Source of the DNA: Phycisphaerae bacterium
GTDB taxonomy: Bacteria; Planctomycetota; Phycisphaerae; JAJVII01
Direction of reading: 5' to 3'
DNA: 64,000 nucleotides
Assembly: GCA_022072085.1 (NCBI GenBank)
Contig: JAJVII010000037.1
Location: 1 to 64,000, forward strand
In this document: positions 50,071 to 61,094 of the stretch, in pieces
Position numbering within the stretch: the stretch's first letter is position 1
Layout of the letters: every line of letters starts with the position of its first letter
The notes under the pieces: generated by a model
What the model saw: the letters and a program-made list of their open reading frames with translations, nothing else
The model's database searches: none
Told to the model about the DNA's origin: nothing
Made by a program: the position numbers and the translations under genes

Positions 50071-50976
50071 ATGCCGAACGAGAGCCGCGGACATCGGCGG
50101 GCGTGGGCAGCAGTCGGGCTGCTGCTGGCGGCGATGCTGGGCGGCTGCCGGGCGACGGTCGTCACGATCGAGCCGCCGGCGGCGCCGGCCAACTTCGACC
50201 CGGCTGGCGGTGTCGACTGGAGCGGCTACGCCGACGTGCTGGACGCCTGCGTCGGCGACGACGGCCTGGTCGACTACCTCGTGCTCAGCCAGCCGCCCAA
50301 CTGTCCCCGCCTGTTGGACTGCTACGCCCAACTCGCCCGCGTCGGGCCGGCCACCGCGCCGGGGCAGTTCCCCGACCGCGACAGCAAGCTGGCCTACTAC
50401 ATCAACGCCCACAACCTGCTGGCCCTGGTGGCGATGGGCCCGTACTTCGCACCGGGCAAGATCGACCCGCGCGGCGTCGGCGACCTGCCCGGCCCGCCGG
50501 AGTCGGCGTTCCGCTTCACGGTGGGCGGCCAGCCGATGACGCTGGCGGAGCTGCGCGAACTGCGGATCGCCCCGCTGACCGCCGACGACCCGCGGCCGCT
50601 GCTGGGGCTCTGTGCCGGGCGACGGAACGACCCGCCGCTGCGGCGCGAGGTCTACTCGGCTGACCGCCTGGCCGACCAGTTGGCCGACCAGCTCGCCCGT
50701 GTGCTGGCCGGCAACGAATGGACGACGATCGACGCCTACCATCGCCGGCTGCTGATCCCGGCGGCCATCAGCGATCATCGCGCCTACTACTGGGCCCACC
50801 ATCTCGGCGGGTCGGCGGGGCCGGTCGCGGGGACGGACTTCCTGGCGGTGCTGCTGAGCCTGGCCGATGCCCGCGGCCGACATCGCCTCAACCGGGCGAT
50901 CGGCTTCGACGTGGTGACGGCCCAGCCCGGCGACGAGTTGAACAACCGTCCCGTCCTGCCGGCGATGGGCGAGTAG
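50071..50976 (+). CDS. DUF547 lipoprotein
   Basis: This 301-residue protein has a signal peptide ending in LLAAMLGGC (lipobox Cys26), then a DUF547 domain: LVDYLVLSQPPNCPRLLDCYAQLA, RDSKLAYYINAHNLLALV, RFTVGGQPMTLAELRELRI. The YYINAHN motif is the family hallmark. DUF547 proteins are usually exported. A cysteine-peptidase-like fold has been suggested for the family, but activity is not established. It is a single-gene unit. Confidence 0.85.
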   Translation: MPNESRGHRRAWAAVGLLLAAMLGGCRATVVTIEPPAAPANFDPAGGVDWSGYADVLDACVGDDGLVDYLVLSQPPNCPRLLDCYAQLARVGPATAPGQFPDRDSKLAYYINAHNLLALVAMGPYFAPGKIDPRGVGDLPGPPESAFRFTVGGQPMTLAELRELRIAPLTADDPRPLLGLCAGRRNDPPLRREVYSADRLADQLADQLARVLAGNEWTTIDAYHRRLLIPAAISDHRAYYWAHHLGGSAGPVAGTDFLAVLLSLADARGRHRLNRAIGFDVVTAQPGDELNNRPVLPAMGE

Positions 50977-51113
50977 ACGCGGATCGCGGGGCGGGCGGCC
51001 GCACCGGTGCGACAACGCTATGGAAAGGCCCCGGGCGATGGTGTATCCTTTGCGGTTCCGTCCGCCGGCGTGAGGCCGTGCGGCCCGTAGTCCTAGCACT
51101 GAGGAATTGACCA

Positions 51114-52001
51114 ATGCCCAAGAGCGCGACTGCGTCCAAAGAAACCGGAATCTGCCAGGCGATGATCGAAGAGGGATTGGCCGAGGTCGGCATCAAGCAC
51201 GGCGACCTCGTGTTCCTGCACAGCAGCCTGAAGGAACTGGCCCCGGCCCGCGAGCTGGTGAAGTTCCCCAACGCCGGCGGCGACATGGTCGTCGACGCCC
51301 TGCTGGCGGCCGTCGGCAAGACCGGCACGCTGGCCGTGCCGACATTGACGGCGACCTACGCCCCGGACACCGGCGGGCCGGCCGGCAAGATCTTCGATCC
51401 CAAGGAGACGCCGTCGCGCGTCGGCTCGATCACCAACCTGGTGATGGCCCGCCCGGGCGCCGTCCGCAGCCATCACCCCAGCCACTCGGTGACGGCGGTC
51501 GGGCCGCTGGCGGCCCGCTACACCGCCGGCCACGAGCTGACCACCACCTGCGGCTGGGACAGCCCCTACGGCCGGACGATCCAGTGGGACGGGTACATCT
51601 GCTACTTCGGCACGACGACGACGACCAACACGCACATCCACGCCGTCGAGGACTGGATGAAGCTGCCGTACATGGAAGACACCTGGTGCCTGGTCAAGGG
51701 CCTGGACGGTGAGACGCTGCGGGTCAAGGCCCTGGGCGCCCCGTTCGGCCCGCGCGACTTCTACAAGAAGGACTCGATGATCCACGCCGTGCTGGAGAAG
51801 GCCGGCATCTGGAAGCAGGTTCGGATCGGCAGGGCCACCGTGTCGCTGATGAAGGCCCGCGACTGTTTTGACGTCGTGTTCCGCGCGATCATTCGCCAGC
51901 CCGACATCCTGATGAGCAAGCAGGACGATCCGTGGACGGCGAAGTATCGCCGGCCGACGATCGACCACGTGCGGGCCCGCTGGGGCGGCCCGGCGGCGTG
52001 A
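51114..52001 (+). CDS. Aminoglycoside 3-N-acetyltransferase family protein (AAC(3)/YokD-like)
   Basis: This 295-residue protein has the AAC(3) architecture: GDLVFLHSSLKEL near the N-terminus, LLAAVGKTGTLAVPTLTATY, RVGSITNLVMARPGAVRSHHPSHSVTAVGPLA, and LTTTCGWDSPYGRTI. Members transfer acetyl from acetyl-CoA to an amino group. Chromosomal versions such as YokD and FrbF often act on substrates other than aminoglycosides, so resistance should not be assumed. GAGGA precedes the ATG. A strong terminator follows. Confidence 0.85.
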   Translation: MPKSATASKETGICQAMIEEGLAEVGIKHGDLVFLHSSLKELAPARELVKFPNAGGDMVVDALLAAVGKTGTLAVPTLTATYAPDTGGPAGKIFDPKETPSRVGSITNLVMARPGAVRSHHPSHSVTAVGPLAARYTAGHELTTTCGWDSPYGRTIQWDGYICYFGTTTTTNTHIHAVEDWMKLPYMEDTWCLVKGLDGETLRVKALGAPFGPRDFYKKDSMIHAVLEKAGIWKQVRIGRATVSLMKARDCFDVVFRAIIRQPDILMSKQDDPWTAKYRRPTIDHVRARWGGPAA

Positions 52002-52032
52002 GCCCCGTCTGCACGTCGGCATCGAACGACAG

Positions 52033-52062
52033 GGCCCCGCGTCGCGGACGCGGGGCCTTTCT
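52033..52062. terminator. Bidirectional terminator between AAC(3)-family and TPR genes
   Basis: An 11-bp perfect stem GGCCCCGCGTC/GACGCGGGGCC with loop GCG is followed by TTTCT. The flanking genes converge. Confidence 0.85.
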
Positions 52063-52085
52063 CGTGCGCCAAGCGGGGGGCCTCT

Positions 52086-53288
52086 TCAGGGCGCGACGGG
52101 CCCGGCCAGGTCCGGCTGGGTGGTCGCGCCGGTGTCGATTCGTTCAAGGTACTCGACCAGCGCCTTGATGCGCGGCTGGCCGGAGTCCATCGACAGGCTC
52201 TGGCGATAGTAGATCAGCGCCTGGTTGAGATAGCGCCGGCTGCGGACGTCCTGCTGATAGAGCACCAGGCAGAGGTCTGCCAGGTTGTTGACGATGACCT
52301 TGTTCATCGGCTGCAACTGGTAGGCCCGGGAGAAATACCGCATCGCCTCGGTGTACTGGTTCCGCCCCTGGCAGCACAGGCCGATGTTGTTGTAGAGGTC
52401 CGCGTTCTGCCCCTGCGTCTTGAGCAGCAGGTTGAACTGCTCGATCGCCTGGTCGTATTCCTTGAGCTGGTAGTGAACCAGGCCGAGTTGGTAGCGGGCG
52501 TCCTCCCAGTCCGGGGCCAGCGTGAGCACGCGGCGCCAGAGATACCGCGCTTCGCCCAGCCGATCGTAGAGCGTGGCGATCGATGCGAGGTTGTAGGTCG
52601 CCCAGAGGTGATCGTGCTGGATGGCCAGTACGCGGTTGTAGTAGCTCTCGGCTTCGTGCCAGTCCTTCAAGCGGCTGTAGAGCACGCCGAAGTTGTAGAG
52701 CACCTCGACGTTATCCGGCTCCAGGTCCACCGCCTTGCGGTACTGGATGGCCGCGTCCTTCAGACGCTCCTTCTGCACGGACACCATGGCCAGCCCCAGG
52801 TGACCGGCTGCCCGCTCGGGCGCCAGGTCGCAGACTTGCAGGAAGTACGTCTCGGCGGTCACCAGGTCGCCGGCACTGAAGGCGAACCGGCCCCGAATGT
52901 TGTGAAACTGCCAGGAGCGGTCCAGCCGGTCGGTCGCCCAGTCCGACGCCGCGCGGGCGGCCTGCGTCGGCAGGCCCAGCAGGTCGAGGAAGCCGCGGCC
53001 CAGCGCGGCGGCGGACGGTGTCGCGGCCGGCGCGGGCCGGGGCGGCTGATGGGCCGGAGGGTCGTTGGCTGGGCCTTGTCTCGGTCCCATTGCGACAACC
53101 CGCGGCGGGCCGACGCGCGTGAGCGGCGCATCGTCCGGCTTCGTCGTCGGGCCGACCGCCTGGAGCGGCTGGACCTGGGGCGGTCCGGCGTGGCGGTGGC
53201 TGATCAACTGGCGGGCGGCCAGGATGGTCGCCGTCGCCGCGGCCGCCACAATCAGCAGCGTCAGGATGGTCTTGAGGCTCGCGGGCAT
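52086..53288 (-). CDS. Membrane-anchored TPR protein
   Basis: This 400-residue protein has an N-terminal membrane helix (ILTLLIVAAAATATILAARQL), a Pro/Gln-rich linker (about 35-95), then about six TPR units (about 130-385), for example VEVLYNFGVLYSRLKDWHEAESYYNRVLAI and ADLYNNIGLCCQGRNQYTEAMRYFSRAYQL. The tail contains TTQPD. TPR arrays mediate protein-protein contact; the partner is unknown. The ATG at 53288 fits the signal-anchor position. It is divergent from the acyl-CoA operon. Confidence 0.8.
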   Translation of the reverse strand: MPASLKTILTLLIVAAAATATILAARQLISHRHAGPPQVQPLQAVGPTTKPDDAPLTRVGPPRVVAMGPRQGPANDPPAHQPPRPAPAATPSAAALGRGFLDLLGLPTQAARAASDWATDRLDRSWQFHNIRGRFAFSAGDLVTAETYFLQVCDLAPERAAGHLGLAMVSVQKERLKDAAIQYRKAVDLEPDNVEVLYNFGVLYSRLKDWHEAESYYNRVLAIQHDHLWATYNLASIATLYDRLGEARYLWRRVLTLAPDWEDARYQLGLVHYQLKEYDQAIEQFNLLLKTQGQNADLYNNIGLCCQGRNQYTEAMRYFSRAYQLQPMNKVIVNNLADLCLVLYQQDVRSRRYLNQALIYYRQSLSMDSGQPRIKALVEYLERIDTGATTQPDLAGPVAP

Positions 53289-53338
53289 TCCGTCATTGTC
53301 GGGGCAGGGGGGCGGGCTGTCAACGCGGATCGGAAGGC

Positions 53339-53367
53339 TTGTCACCGGGGCCGGCCTGCACTATTCT
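53339..53367 (+). promoter_or_regulatory. Promoter of the acyl-CoA operon
   Basis: TTGTCA, 17 bp, TATTCT. The predicted leader to the dehydrogenase gene is about 65 nt. Confidence 0.5.
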
Positions 53368-53438
53368 GTGGGGGCCGCATCTCCGCGGCATGGTGTTGAC
53401 CGAAACCGCATCCCAGGCGCCGTGCACGAGGAACCATC

Positions 53439-54581
53439 ATGGATTTCCAGCTCTCCGAGGAGCACACGCTGCTCCAGCAGACGGTGGAGGAATTCGCGCG
53501 CAACGAGGTCGCCCCCGGCGCGACCGCACGCGATCAGAACCACGAGTTTCCCAGGGAGATCGTCGCCAAGATGGGCGAGTTGGGGCTGATGGGCGCGACC
53601 GTCAGCGAGGAATTCGGCGGCGCCGGCATGGACTCGCTGGCCAGTTGCATCGTCGTCGAGGAACTCAGCCGGGCTGACGCGGCGGTCGGCGTGATCCTGT
53701 CGGCCCACCTGAGCCTCTGCATCGAGGTGATCCAGCACTACGGCACCGATGCCCAGAAGCAGAAGTATCTGCCCAAAGTGGCGGCCGGCCAGTGCCTGGG
53801 CGCCTACAGCCTCAGCGAAGCCGGCGCCGGCTCGGACCCGGCGAGCCTGACCTGCCGGGCCGAGCCCGACGGCGATGGCTGGGTCATCAACGGCACCAAG
53901 ATGTGGGTGACCAATGGACGCGAAGCCGACGTGATCCTCGTCTTCGTCGTCACCGACTCCGACGACCCGCGGCACCGCATCTCGGCGCTGCTGGTCGACA
54001 AGGGCACGCCGGGCATGACCATCGGCAAGCTGGAAAAGAAGCTGGGCATCCGCTCGACCAGCACCGCGGAACTGGTCTTCGAGAACTGCCGCGTGCCGGG
54101 CGACGCCCTGCTGGGCGAGCGCGGGCACGGGCTGCGGGCCGCCCTGACGGGGCTGGACAGCGGGCGGCTGGGCATCGCCGCCCAGGCGGTGGGTATTGGC
54201 CAGGCGGCCCTGGACGCTGCGGTCGCCTACGCCCGCGAGCGCAAGCAGTTCGGCAAGCCGATCGCGGAGTTCCAGGCGATCCAGTGGATGCTGGCTGACA
54301 GCGCGACGGAGCTGGAGGCCGCCCGCCTGCTGATGTACAAGGGCGCCTATCTCAAGACCCACGGCGGCAACCACGTGAAGCTTTCGTCGATGGCCAAGCT
54401 CTACGCATCCGAGACGGCTTCGCGGATCGCGAACCGGGCGGTTCAGATTCACGGCGGCTCGGGCTACACCGAGGATTACCCGGTGGAACGTTATCTGCGC
54501 GACGCGAAGATCACGGAAATCTACGAGGGAACCTCCGAAATCCAGCGGCTGGTCATCGCCCGGCAGTTGCTCAAAGGCTAG
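53439..54581 (+). CDS. Short/branched-chain acyl-CoA dehydrogenase
   Basis: This 380-residue FAD enzyme oxidises acyl-CoA to the 2-enoyl-CoA and passes electrons to ETF. Motifs are GLMGATVSEEFGGAGMD, the FAD/substrate region LGAYSLSEAGAGSDPASL, WVTNGREADV, and the C-terminal IHGGSGYTEDYPVERYLRDAKITEIYEGTSEIQRLVIAR, where the Glu of YEGTSE is at the usual catalytic-base position of butyryl-CoA-type enzymes. GAGGA precedes the ATG. EtfBA at the other end of the operon are the natural electron acceptor. Chain length is predicted as short or branched (C4) from family resemblance and context. Confidence 0.93.
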   Translation: MDFQLSEEHTLLQQTVEEFARNEVAPGATARDQNHEFPREIVAKMGELGLMGATVSEEFGGAGMDSLASCIVVEELSRADAAVGVILSAHLSLCIEVIQHYGTDAQKQKYLPKVAAGQCLGAYSLSEAGAGSDPASLTCRAEPDGDGWVINGTKMWVTNGREADVILVFVVTDSDDPRHRISALLVDKGTPGMTIGKLEKKLGIRSTSTAELVFENCRVPGDALLGERGHGLRAALTGLDSGRLGIAAQAVGIGQAALDAAVAYARERKQFGKPIAEFQAIQWMLADSATELEAARLLMYKGAYLKTHGGNHVKLSSMAKLYASETASRIANRAVQIHGGSGYTEDYPVERYLRDAKITEIYEGTSEIQRLVIARQLLKG

Positions 54582-54658
54582 GCTCACTTCCGCGGCATTC
54601 CGGGTAGACTGGATGGCGGCATCCCGACGCCGCCCCAGCCCGGGCAATGGAGCCACGC

Positions 54659-55783
54659 ATGATCCGCACATCGACCGCCGCCGTGATCCTCGCAGCGATC
54701 TGCGCCGCCGCAGCCGCCCCGGCCGTCGCCCAGCCGACCGACACGCTCACGCCCCAGGAACTGCGCCAGCTCATCGACGACTACAAGATGATGAAGCTCC
54801 AGTTCGAGACGCTCAAGACCCACGTCCAGAACCAGCGCGAGCGGCTGGACGCCCTGGAGCGTGAGAACGAGAGACTGCGCGAGGCCCTGACCCGCCGCGG
54901 CGTGGACGTGGAGGAACTGCTCGCCCCGCCGACAACGACGCAGCCGGCGGTGACCGCGGACATGCTGATCTTCGAGTCGCCCGAGTCCGTTGCCCAGTGG
55001 ATCCGCGACAACTACTCCGCCCGCATCCGCGACGACATGACGCGGCTTCAGCGCGAGTCGGCCCAGAAGGATTTCGACCTCTGGCTGGACAGCGCCGACC
55101 TGCTCGTTCACGAGGTGGACTGGATCCTCCGCGTCGACGATGCCTGGCGGGCCGAGCCCGGCGACGCGACCCCGCTGAGCTACTCACAGGACCGCCAGAC
55201 GCTCGCGCCGGCGATGGAAGAGCCCGGCCGATGCATGACGCGCCTGGAGATGGCCGAGATGCAGGTGCGCCGCCTCAAGGCCCGGCAGCAGGACCTCCAG
55301 GGTTTCTACAAGCAGCGCGTCGACGAAATGAACAAGGCTGCCGGCTCGCGAAAGGGACCGGCTGAGGAACGCATGAAGTCGGCCTACGCCGACCTGATCG
55401 AGGTGAACGCCGCTCTGCGCAAGGCCGAGGGCGCCTATGATACGAAGCTGCGCATCGCCCGGCAGACCGGCACGACCACGCAGCCCGACGACAAGGGCTA
55501 CGACATCCGGATCCGCGGGTGGGGCGCCCGCGACCGCAACGTCGAGCTGACCGTCTTCTGCCACGAGAAGTTCGCCGACCGGTTGATGGCTGCCCCCAAG
55601 GGGTCGCTCATCAAGGTGCGCGGCTGCCTGACGGACATTGCCGTGGGCGAGCGCGTGGCGTCGGTCGGACTGCGGATGGATCAGGTGCAGGTGCTGGCGG
55701 TGAACGTGCAGTCGCCGCCTCCGCCGCCGGCGGTTCCGCTGCCCCAGATCAAGCGGCCCGAAGACGACGCGCCGCCGGAATGA
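54659..55783 (+). CDS. Exported coiled-coil protein of unknown function
   Basis: This 374-residue protein has a signal peptide (TAAVILAAICAAAAAPAVAQ), a coiled coil (about 35-75; LQFETLKTHVQNQRERLDALERENERLREAL), and TTTQP linkers at about 93 and 277. A central Glu/Arg-rich helical region follows, then a C-terminal domain (about 285-350; DIRIRGWGARDRNVELTVFCHEKFADRL) that looks beta-rich, and a Pro-rich end. No family is recognised. Its position between acyl-CoA dehydrogenase and thiolase is odd for a periplasmic protein. The start at 54659 has GGAG six bases upstream. Confidence 0.65.
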   Translation: MIRTSTAAVILAAICAAAAAPAVAQPTDTLTPQELRQLIDDYKMMKLQFETLKTHVQNQRERLDALERENERLREALTRRGVDVEELLAPPTTTQPAVTADMLIFESPESVAQWIRDNYSARIRDDMTRLQRESAQKDFDLWLDSADLLVHEVDWILRVDDAWRAEPGDATPLSYSQDRQTLAPAMEEPGRCMTRLEMAEMQVRRLKARQQDLQGFYKQRVDEMNKAAGSRKGPAEERMKSAYADLIEVNAALRKAEGAYDTKLRIARQTGTTTQPDDKGYDIRIRGWGARDRNVELTVFCHEKFADRLMAAPKGSLIKVRGCLTDIAVGERVASVGLRMDQVQVLAVNVQSPPPPPAVPLPQIKRPEDDAPPE

Positions 55784-55840
55784 ACCCGGGCGCCGCTGGT
55801 GTTGCGGCCCCGGCCACAAGCACAAGTCAGGAGAAGCGCG

Positions 55841-57025
55841 ATGAGCGACGTGGTGATCCTGTCGGCTGTCCGGACGCCCATCGGCCGATTTCTCGGCGGC
55901 CTGTCGCCGTTGACGGCGCCGGAGCTGGGCGCCCGGGCGGCGGCTGAGGCGGTCGCCCGCGCGGGCGTCACGGCGGCTGACGTGCAGGAGGCGATCTTCG
56001 GCAATGTCGTGTCGGCCGGCCTGGGCCAGGCGCCGGCGCGGCAGGCGGCCCTGGGCGCGGGGCTGCCCGAGACGATCCCGGCCTACGCGGTGAACAAGGT
56101 CTGCGGCAGCGGGCTCAAGGCCGTGATGCTCGCGGCCCAGGCGATCCGCGCCGGCGACGCGTCGCTGGTGCTGGCCGGCGGCATGGAGTCGATGAGCCGG
56201 GCGCCGTTCCTGGTGCGCGGCCTGCGCGACGGCGTGAAGTTCGGCGACCAGGAACTCTCCGACGCGCTGATCCACGACGGCCTGCGTTGCGCGTTCGAGA
56301 GATGGCACATGGGCTGCGCCGCCGACTACATCGCCGCCCAGCGCGGCGTCTCGCGGGCCGATCAGGACCGCTTCGCCCTCCAGAGCCAACAACGGGCGGC
56401 CGCCGCAACTGCCGCCGGCCGATTCGCCGACGAGATCGTCCCCGTCCGGATCGCCGGCCGAAAGGGCGACGTGGTTGTCGACGCCGACGAGTCCATCCGC
56501 GCCGACAGCACGCTGGAAACGCTGGGCAAGCTCAAGCCCGTCTTCGGCAAGGAGGGCACGGTCACCGCGGGCAACGCCAGCGGGCTCAGCGACGGGGCGG
56601 CTGCGCTGATGGTGGCGTCGGCGGATCGAGCGGCGCAGCTCGGTGCCAAGCCGCTGGCCAGGGTGATCGCCTACGCGACCAGCGGCGTGGCCCCGAAGGA
56701 AATATTCATCGCCCCGGTCTCGGCGGTGCGGATGGTCTGCGAGAAGGGAGCCGTCGCCGTCGGCGACATCGACCTGTTCGAGCTGAATGAGGCGTTCGCC
56801 GCCCAGATGCTGGCCTGCTCTAACGAGCTGAAGCTGGACGAGGAGAAAGTGAACGTGAACGGCGGGGCGATTGCCCTGGGCCACCCTATCGGCGCGTCGG
56901 GCGCACGGGTGCTGGCGACGCTGCTGCACGAGCTGCGGCGGCGAGGCGGCGGCCTGGGCCTCGCGTCGCTCTGCCTGGGCGGCGGCAATGCCGTGGCGAT
57001 GATCGTGGAAGTGATCAACAATTGA
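55841..57025 (+). CDS. Acetyl-CoA C-acetyltransferase (thiolase)
   Basis: This 394-residue thiolase condenses or cleaves acetyl-CoA units. The nucleophile Cys is in [29 protein letters not shown] follows, the His is in [25 protein letters not shown], and the second Cys is in [14 protein letters not shown]. Length and motifs match biosynthetic (AtoB-like) thiolases. AGGAG lies seven bases before the ATG. It precedes hydroxyacyl-CoA dehydrogenase by 32 bp, forming the standard beta-oxidation/butyrate gene set. Confidence 0.94.
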   Translation: MSDVVILSAVRTPIGRFLGGLSPLTAPELGARAAAEAVARAGVTAADVQEAIFGNVVSAGLGQAPARQAALGAGLPETIPAYAVNKVCGSGLKAVMLAAQAIRAGDASLVLAGGMESMSRAPFLVRGLRDGVKFGDQELSDALIHDGLRCAFERWHMGCAADYIAAQRGVSRADQDRFALQSQQRAAAATAAGRFADEIVPVRIAGRKGDVVVDADESIRADSTLETLGKLKPVFGKEGTVTAGNASGLSDGAAALMVASADRAAQLGAKPLARVIAYATSGVAPKEIFIAPVSAVRMVCEKGAVAVGDIDLFELNEAFAAQMLACSNELKLDEEKVNVNGGAIALGHPIGASGARVLATLLHELRRRGGGLGLASLCLGGGNAVAMIVEVINN

Positions 57026-57057
57026 GAGATGCCGCTACATGGCGCGGGAGGACAACG

Positions 57058-57918
57058 GTGAGCCAGATCAATCTGATTGGCGTGGTCGGGGCCGGAACGA
57101 TGGGCGCAGGAATTGCGCAGGTGGCGGGCATGGCCGGCATCGACGTGCTGCTGGTCGACACGAACGCGGCTGCGCTGCCCAAGGCGGTCAAGCGAATCCA
57201 CAGCGATCTGGACAAGGGCGTCGAGAAACAGAAGGTTACGCCTGAGGTCGCGCGGGTGGCCAAGGAGAAGGTGAAGACCTCTTCCAGGGTGGATGAGTTG
57301 AGAGGGTTCGATTTCGTCGTCGAGGCGATCGTCGAGGACCGGGCTGCAAAGAAGACGCTCTACAGCCAGTTGGCCGACATTCTTGGCCCACGGGCCATCG
57401 TGGCCAGCAACACCAGTTCAATTTCCATCACGGAACTGGCGTCCGCCACACGGAACCCCGGCTCTTTCATCGGCATGCACTTCTTCAACCCAGTCCCGCG
57501 CATGAAGCTCGTCGAGGTGGTCCGCGGCGTGCAGACCAGCGACGCGACCGAGGCGGTCACGCTTGCTCTGGCCCAGCGGATGGACAAGACGCCGGTCCGC
57601 GTGAACGACTGGCCCGGCTTCGTGGCCAACCGCATCCTGATGCCAATGATCAATGAGGCCGCCTTCGCGTTGAGCGAGGGCGTCGCCGACCCCGAGTCCA
57701 TCGACCAGGTGATGAAGCTCGGCTGCAACTTCCCGATGGGCCCGCTGGAACTGGCCGACCTGATCGGTTTGGACGTTTGCCTGAACATCATGGAGGTCCT
57801 GCACGCCGACCTGGGCGACTCGAAGTACCGCCCGTGTCCGCTGCTGCGCAACCTGGTGCGGGCCGGGCGTCTGGGCCGAAAGGCCGGCGTGGGCTTTCAT
57901 GACTACAGCGAGAAGTAG
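57058..57918 (+). CDS. 3-hydroxybutyryl-CoA dehydrogenase
   Basis: This 286-residue NAD(P)-dependent enzyme interconverts acetoacetyl-CoA and 3-hydroxybutyryl-CoA. A Rossmann start [28 protein letters not shown] is followed by [11 protein letters not shown] and [14 protein letters not shown]. The catalytic region is [23 protein letters not shown] (catalytic His), and the C-terminal domain has [19 protein letters not shown] and [23 protein letters not shown] start is chosen because GGGAGG lies six bases upstream; the track starts 12 codons earlier. Confidence 0.94.
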   Translation: MSQINLIGVVGAGTMGAGIAQVAGMAGIDVLLVDTNAAALPKAVKRIHSDLDKGVEKQKVTPEVARVAKEKVKTSSRVDELRGFDFVVEAIVEDRAAKKTLYSQLADILGPRAIVASNTSSISITELASATRNPGSFIGMHFFNPVPRMKLVEVVRGVQTSDATEAVTLALAQRMDKTPVRVNDWPGFVANRILMPMINEAAFALSEGVADPESIDQVMKLGCNFPMGPLELADLIGLDVCLNIMEVLHADLGDSKYRPCPLLRNLVRAGRLGRKAGVGFHDYSEK

Positions 57919-58052
57919 GCGGCTGCCCGGCTGCTGCCTGCGAAGCCGGGCTTGCCCCTTGTCATCGTCCGGGATAGACGGTAAATCATTGCACCGGAGC
58001 GATTGGAAGAATCCAGGCGGACGGGCTAACATTTTGCAGGCCAGAGTGTGCC

Positions 58053-58829
58053 ATGGCTACAACAGTTGAAACGACAATCGACGGGGCCGTTGCCCACCTG
58101 CGCTTCGCCGGCGAAGGCAAGGCCAACGTTCTTTCGCTCAAGACATTCGACCTGCTGGCTGCCGCGATGGACGATCTCTGCCGGCGGCCCGAGGTGCGCG
58201 TCTGGATTCTGACCGGCGCGGGCAAGACGTTCCTGGCCGGCGCCGACATCAAAGAACTCGCGGCGTTGGACTGCCGAGGCGCTCGCGACCTGGGCCGACG
58301 CGGCAACGAGGTGCTCAGCCGACTGGCTGACGCCCCAGCGGCGACGATCGCTGCGATCAATGGCGCGGCCCTGGGCGGTGGGTGCGAACTGGCGCTGGCG
58401 TGCGACCTGCGGGTGATGGTCGAGGGGGCGAAGATCGGCCTGCCCGAGACCGGCCTGGGGGTGATCCCCGGCTGGGGCGGGACGCAGCGGCTGGCCAGGC
58501 TGATCGGCGCCGGGCGGGCCAAGGCGATGATCCTGACCGCCGACCTGCTGGAGGCCGACCGGGCCGTGGCGATCGGCCTGGTCAACCAGGCGGCCAAGCC
58601 GGAGGAACTGGACGCGGTGACCCGGGCGCTGGCCGACCGGATCGTCGGCCTGGGGCCCAAGGCGGTCGTGGCGGCCAAGCAGGCGATCACCCGCGGTCTG
58701 GCCGGCGACCTGGAGGGCGGCCTGCGGATCGAGACGGAGTTGTTCGGGCAGTGCTTCGAGCCGGACGGAGGCCAGGCCCGCGAGGGGCTGACGGCGTTCC
58801 TGGAAAAGCGAAAACCGAACTGGTCATAG
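58053..58829 (+). CDS. Enoyl-CoA hydratase (crotonase family)
   Basis: This 258-residue hydratase adds water to 2-enoyl-CoA (crotonyl-CoA or methacrylyl-CoA). The oxyanion-hole segment is FLAGADIKELAAL, and the catalytic Glu residues are in GGGCELALACD and LPETGLGVIPGWGGTQRL. Both catalytic Glu are kept, so hydratase rather than isomerase activity is favoured. It begins 134 bp after the dehydrogenase gene, where a weak promoter (TTGTCA, 17 bp, TAAATC) could start a second transcript, and is 12 bp from the mutase gene. No clear ribosome site. Confidence 0.93.
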   Translation: MATTVETTIDGAVAHLRFAGEGKANVLSLKTFDLLAAAMDDLCRRPEVRVWILTGAGKTFLAGADIKELAALDCRGARDLGRRGNEVLSRLADAPAATIAAINGAALGGGCELALACDLRVMVEGAKIGLPETGLGVIPGWGGTQRLARLIGAGRAKAMILTADLLEADRAVAIGLVNQAAKPEELDAVTRALADRIVGLGPKAVVAAKQAITRGLAGDLEGGLRIETELFGQCFEPDGGQAREGLTAFLEKRKPNWS

Positions 58830-58841
58830 GATAAGCGGTCC

Positions 58842-60497
<1,656 letters not shown>

Positions 60498-60553
60498 CGC
60501 GGGGGACACAGGCGCCGGTCGGCGCCGGGCAGCAAGGAGACCCGCAAGGGCAC

Positions 60554-61015
60554 ATGAGCGAAAAGAGTGACGCGACTGTGGCAACGGAATCGACGGGCCG
60601 GACCCCCGCGGGCGGGCGCATCCGCGTCATGCTGGCCAAGGTGGGGCTGGACGGTCACGACCGGGGGGTGAAGGTCGTCGCCCGCGTCCTGCGCGACGCC
60701 GGCATGGAGGTCATCTACACCGGCATGTGGCAGTCGCCGCAGTCGGTGGTCCGCTCGGCTATCCAGGAGGACGTCGCCGTGCTGGGCCTGTCGTTCCTTT
60801 CCGGGTCGCACACGGCGCTGATGCCGCGCGTGTTCGAGGAACTGTCGGTCGCCGGCGCCTCCGGCGAGATCGCGGTCATCGTCGGCGGCATCATCCCCAA
60901 GGACGACTACCAGACGCTGCTGGACATGGGCGTCGCTCGCGTCTTCGGGCCGGGCAGTCCCCTCCGCGAGATTGTTGATTTCATACGCCAGCGCGCCGGC
61001 CGCCGGAGCCGGTGA
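60554..61015 (+). CDS. B12-binding small subunit of the acyl-CoA mutase
   Basis: This 153-residue protein has the cobalamin-binding DxHxxG motif in KVGLDGHDRGVKVVARVLRDAGMEVIYTG. SFLSGSHTALMPRVFEEL and VIVGGIIPKDDYQTLLDMGVARVFGPGSPLREIV follow, matching the base-off/His-on B12 domain of methylmalonyl- and isobutyryl-CoA mutases. Its N-terminus is short and variable. The ATG at 60554 has AAGGG upstream. It forms the holoenzyme with the preceding large subunit. Confidence 0.94.
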   Translation: MSEKSDATVATESTGRTPAGGRIRVMLAKVGLDGHDRGVKVVARVLRDAGMEVIYTGMWQSPQSVVRSAIQEDVAVLGLSFLSGSHTALMPRVFEELSVAGASGEIAVIVGGIIPKDDYQTLLDMGVARVFGPGSPLREIVDFIRQRAGRRSR

Positions 61016-61094
61016 CCCGCGGCGGCTGCGACTCGGCAGGCCTGACCGACCGGACGGCATCGTGACTCCGCCTTACTTTGATGATAGACACCGC

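Noticed and set aside
51114-52001. Aminoglycoside resistance gene
   Set aside because: The protein belongs to the AAC(3) fold family, but chromosomal members often act on other substrates and no mobile or resistance context is present.
57918-58052. Terminator between the hydroxyacyl-CoA dehydrogenase and crotonase genes
   Set aside because: GCCCGGC and GCCGGGC can pair, but no U-tract follows, so read-through is more likely.
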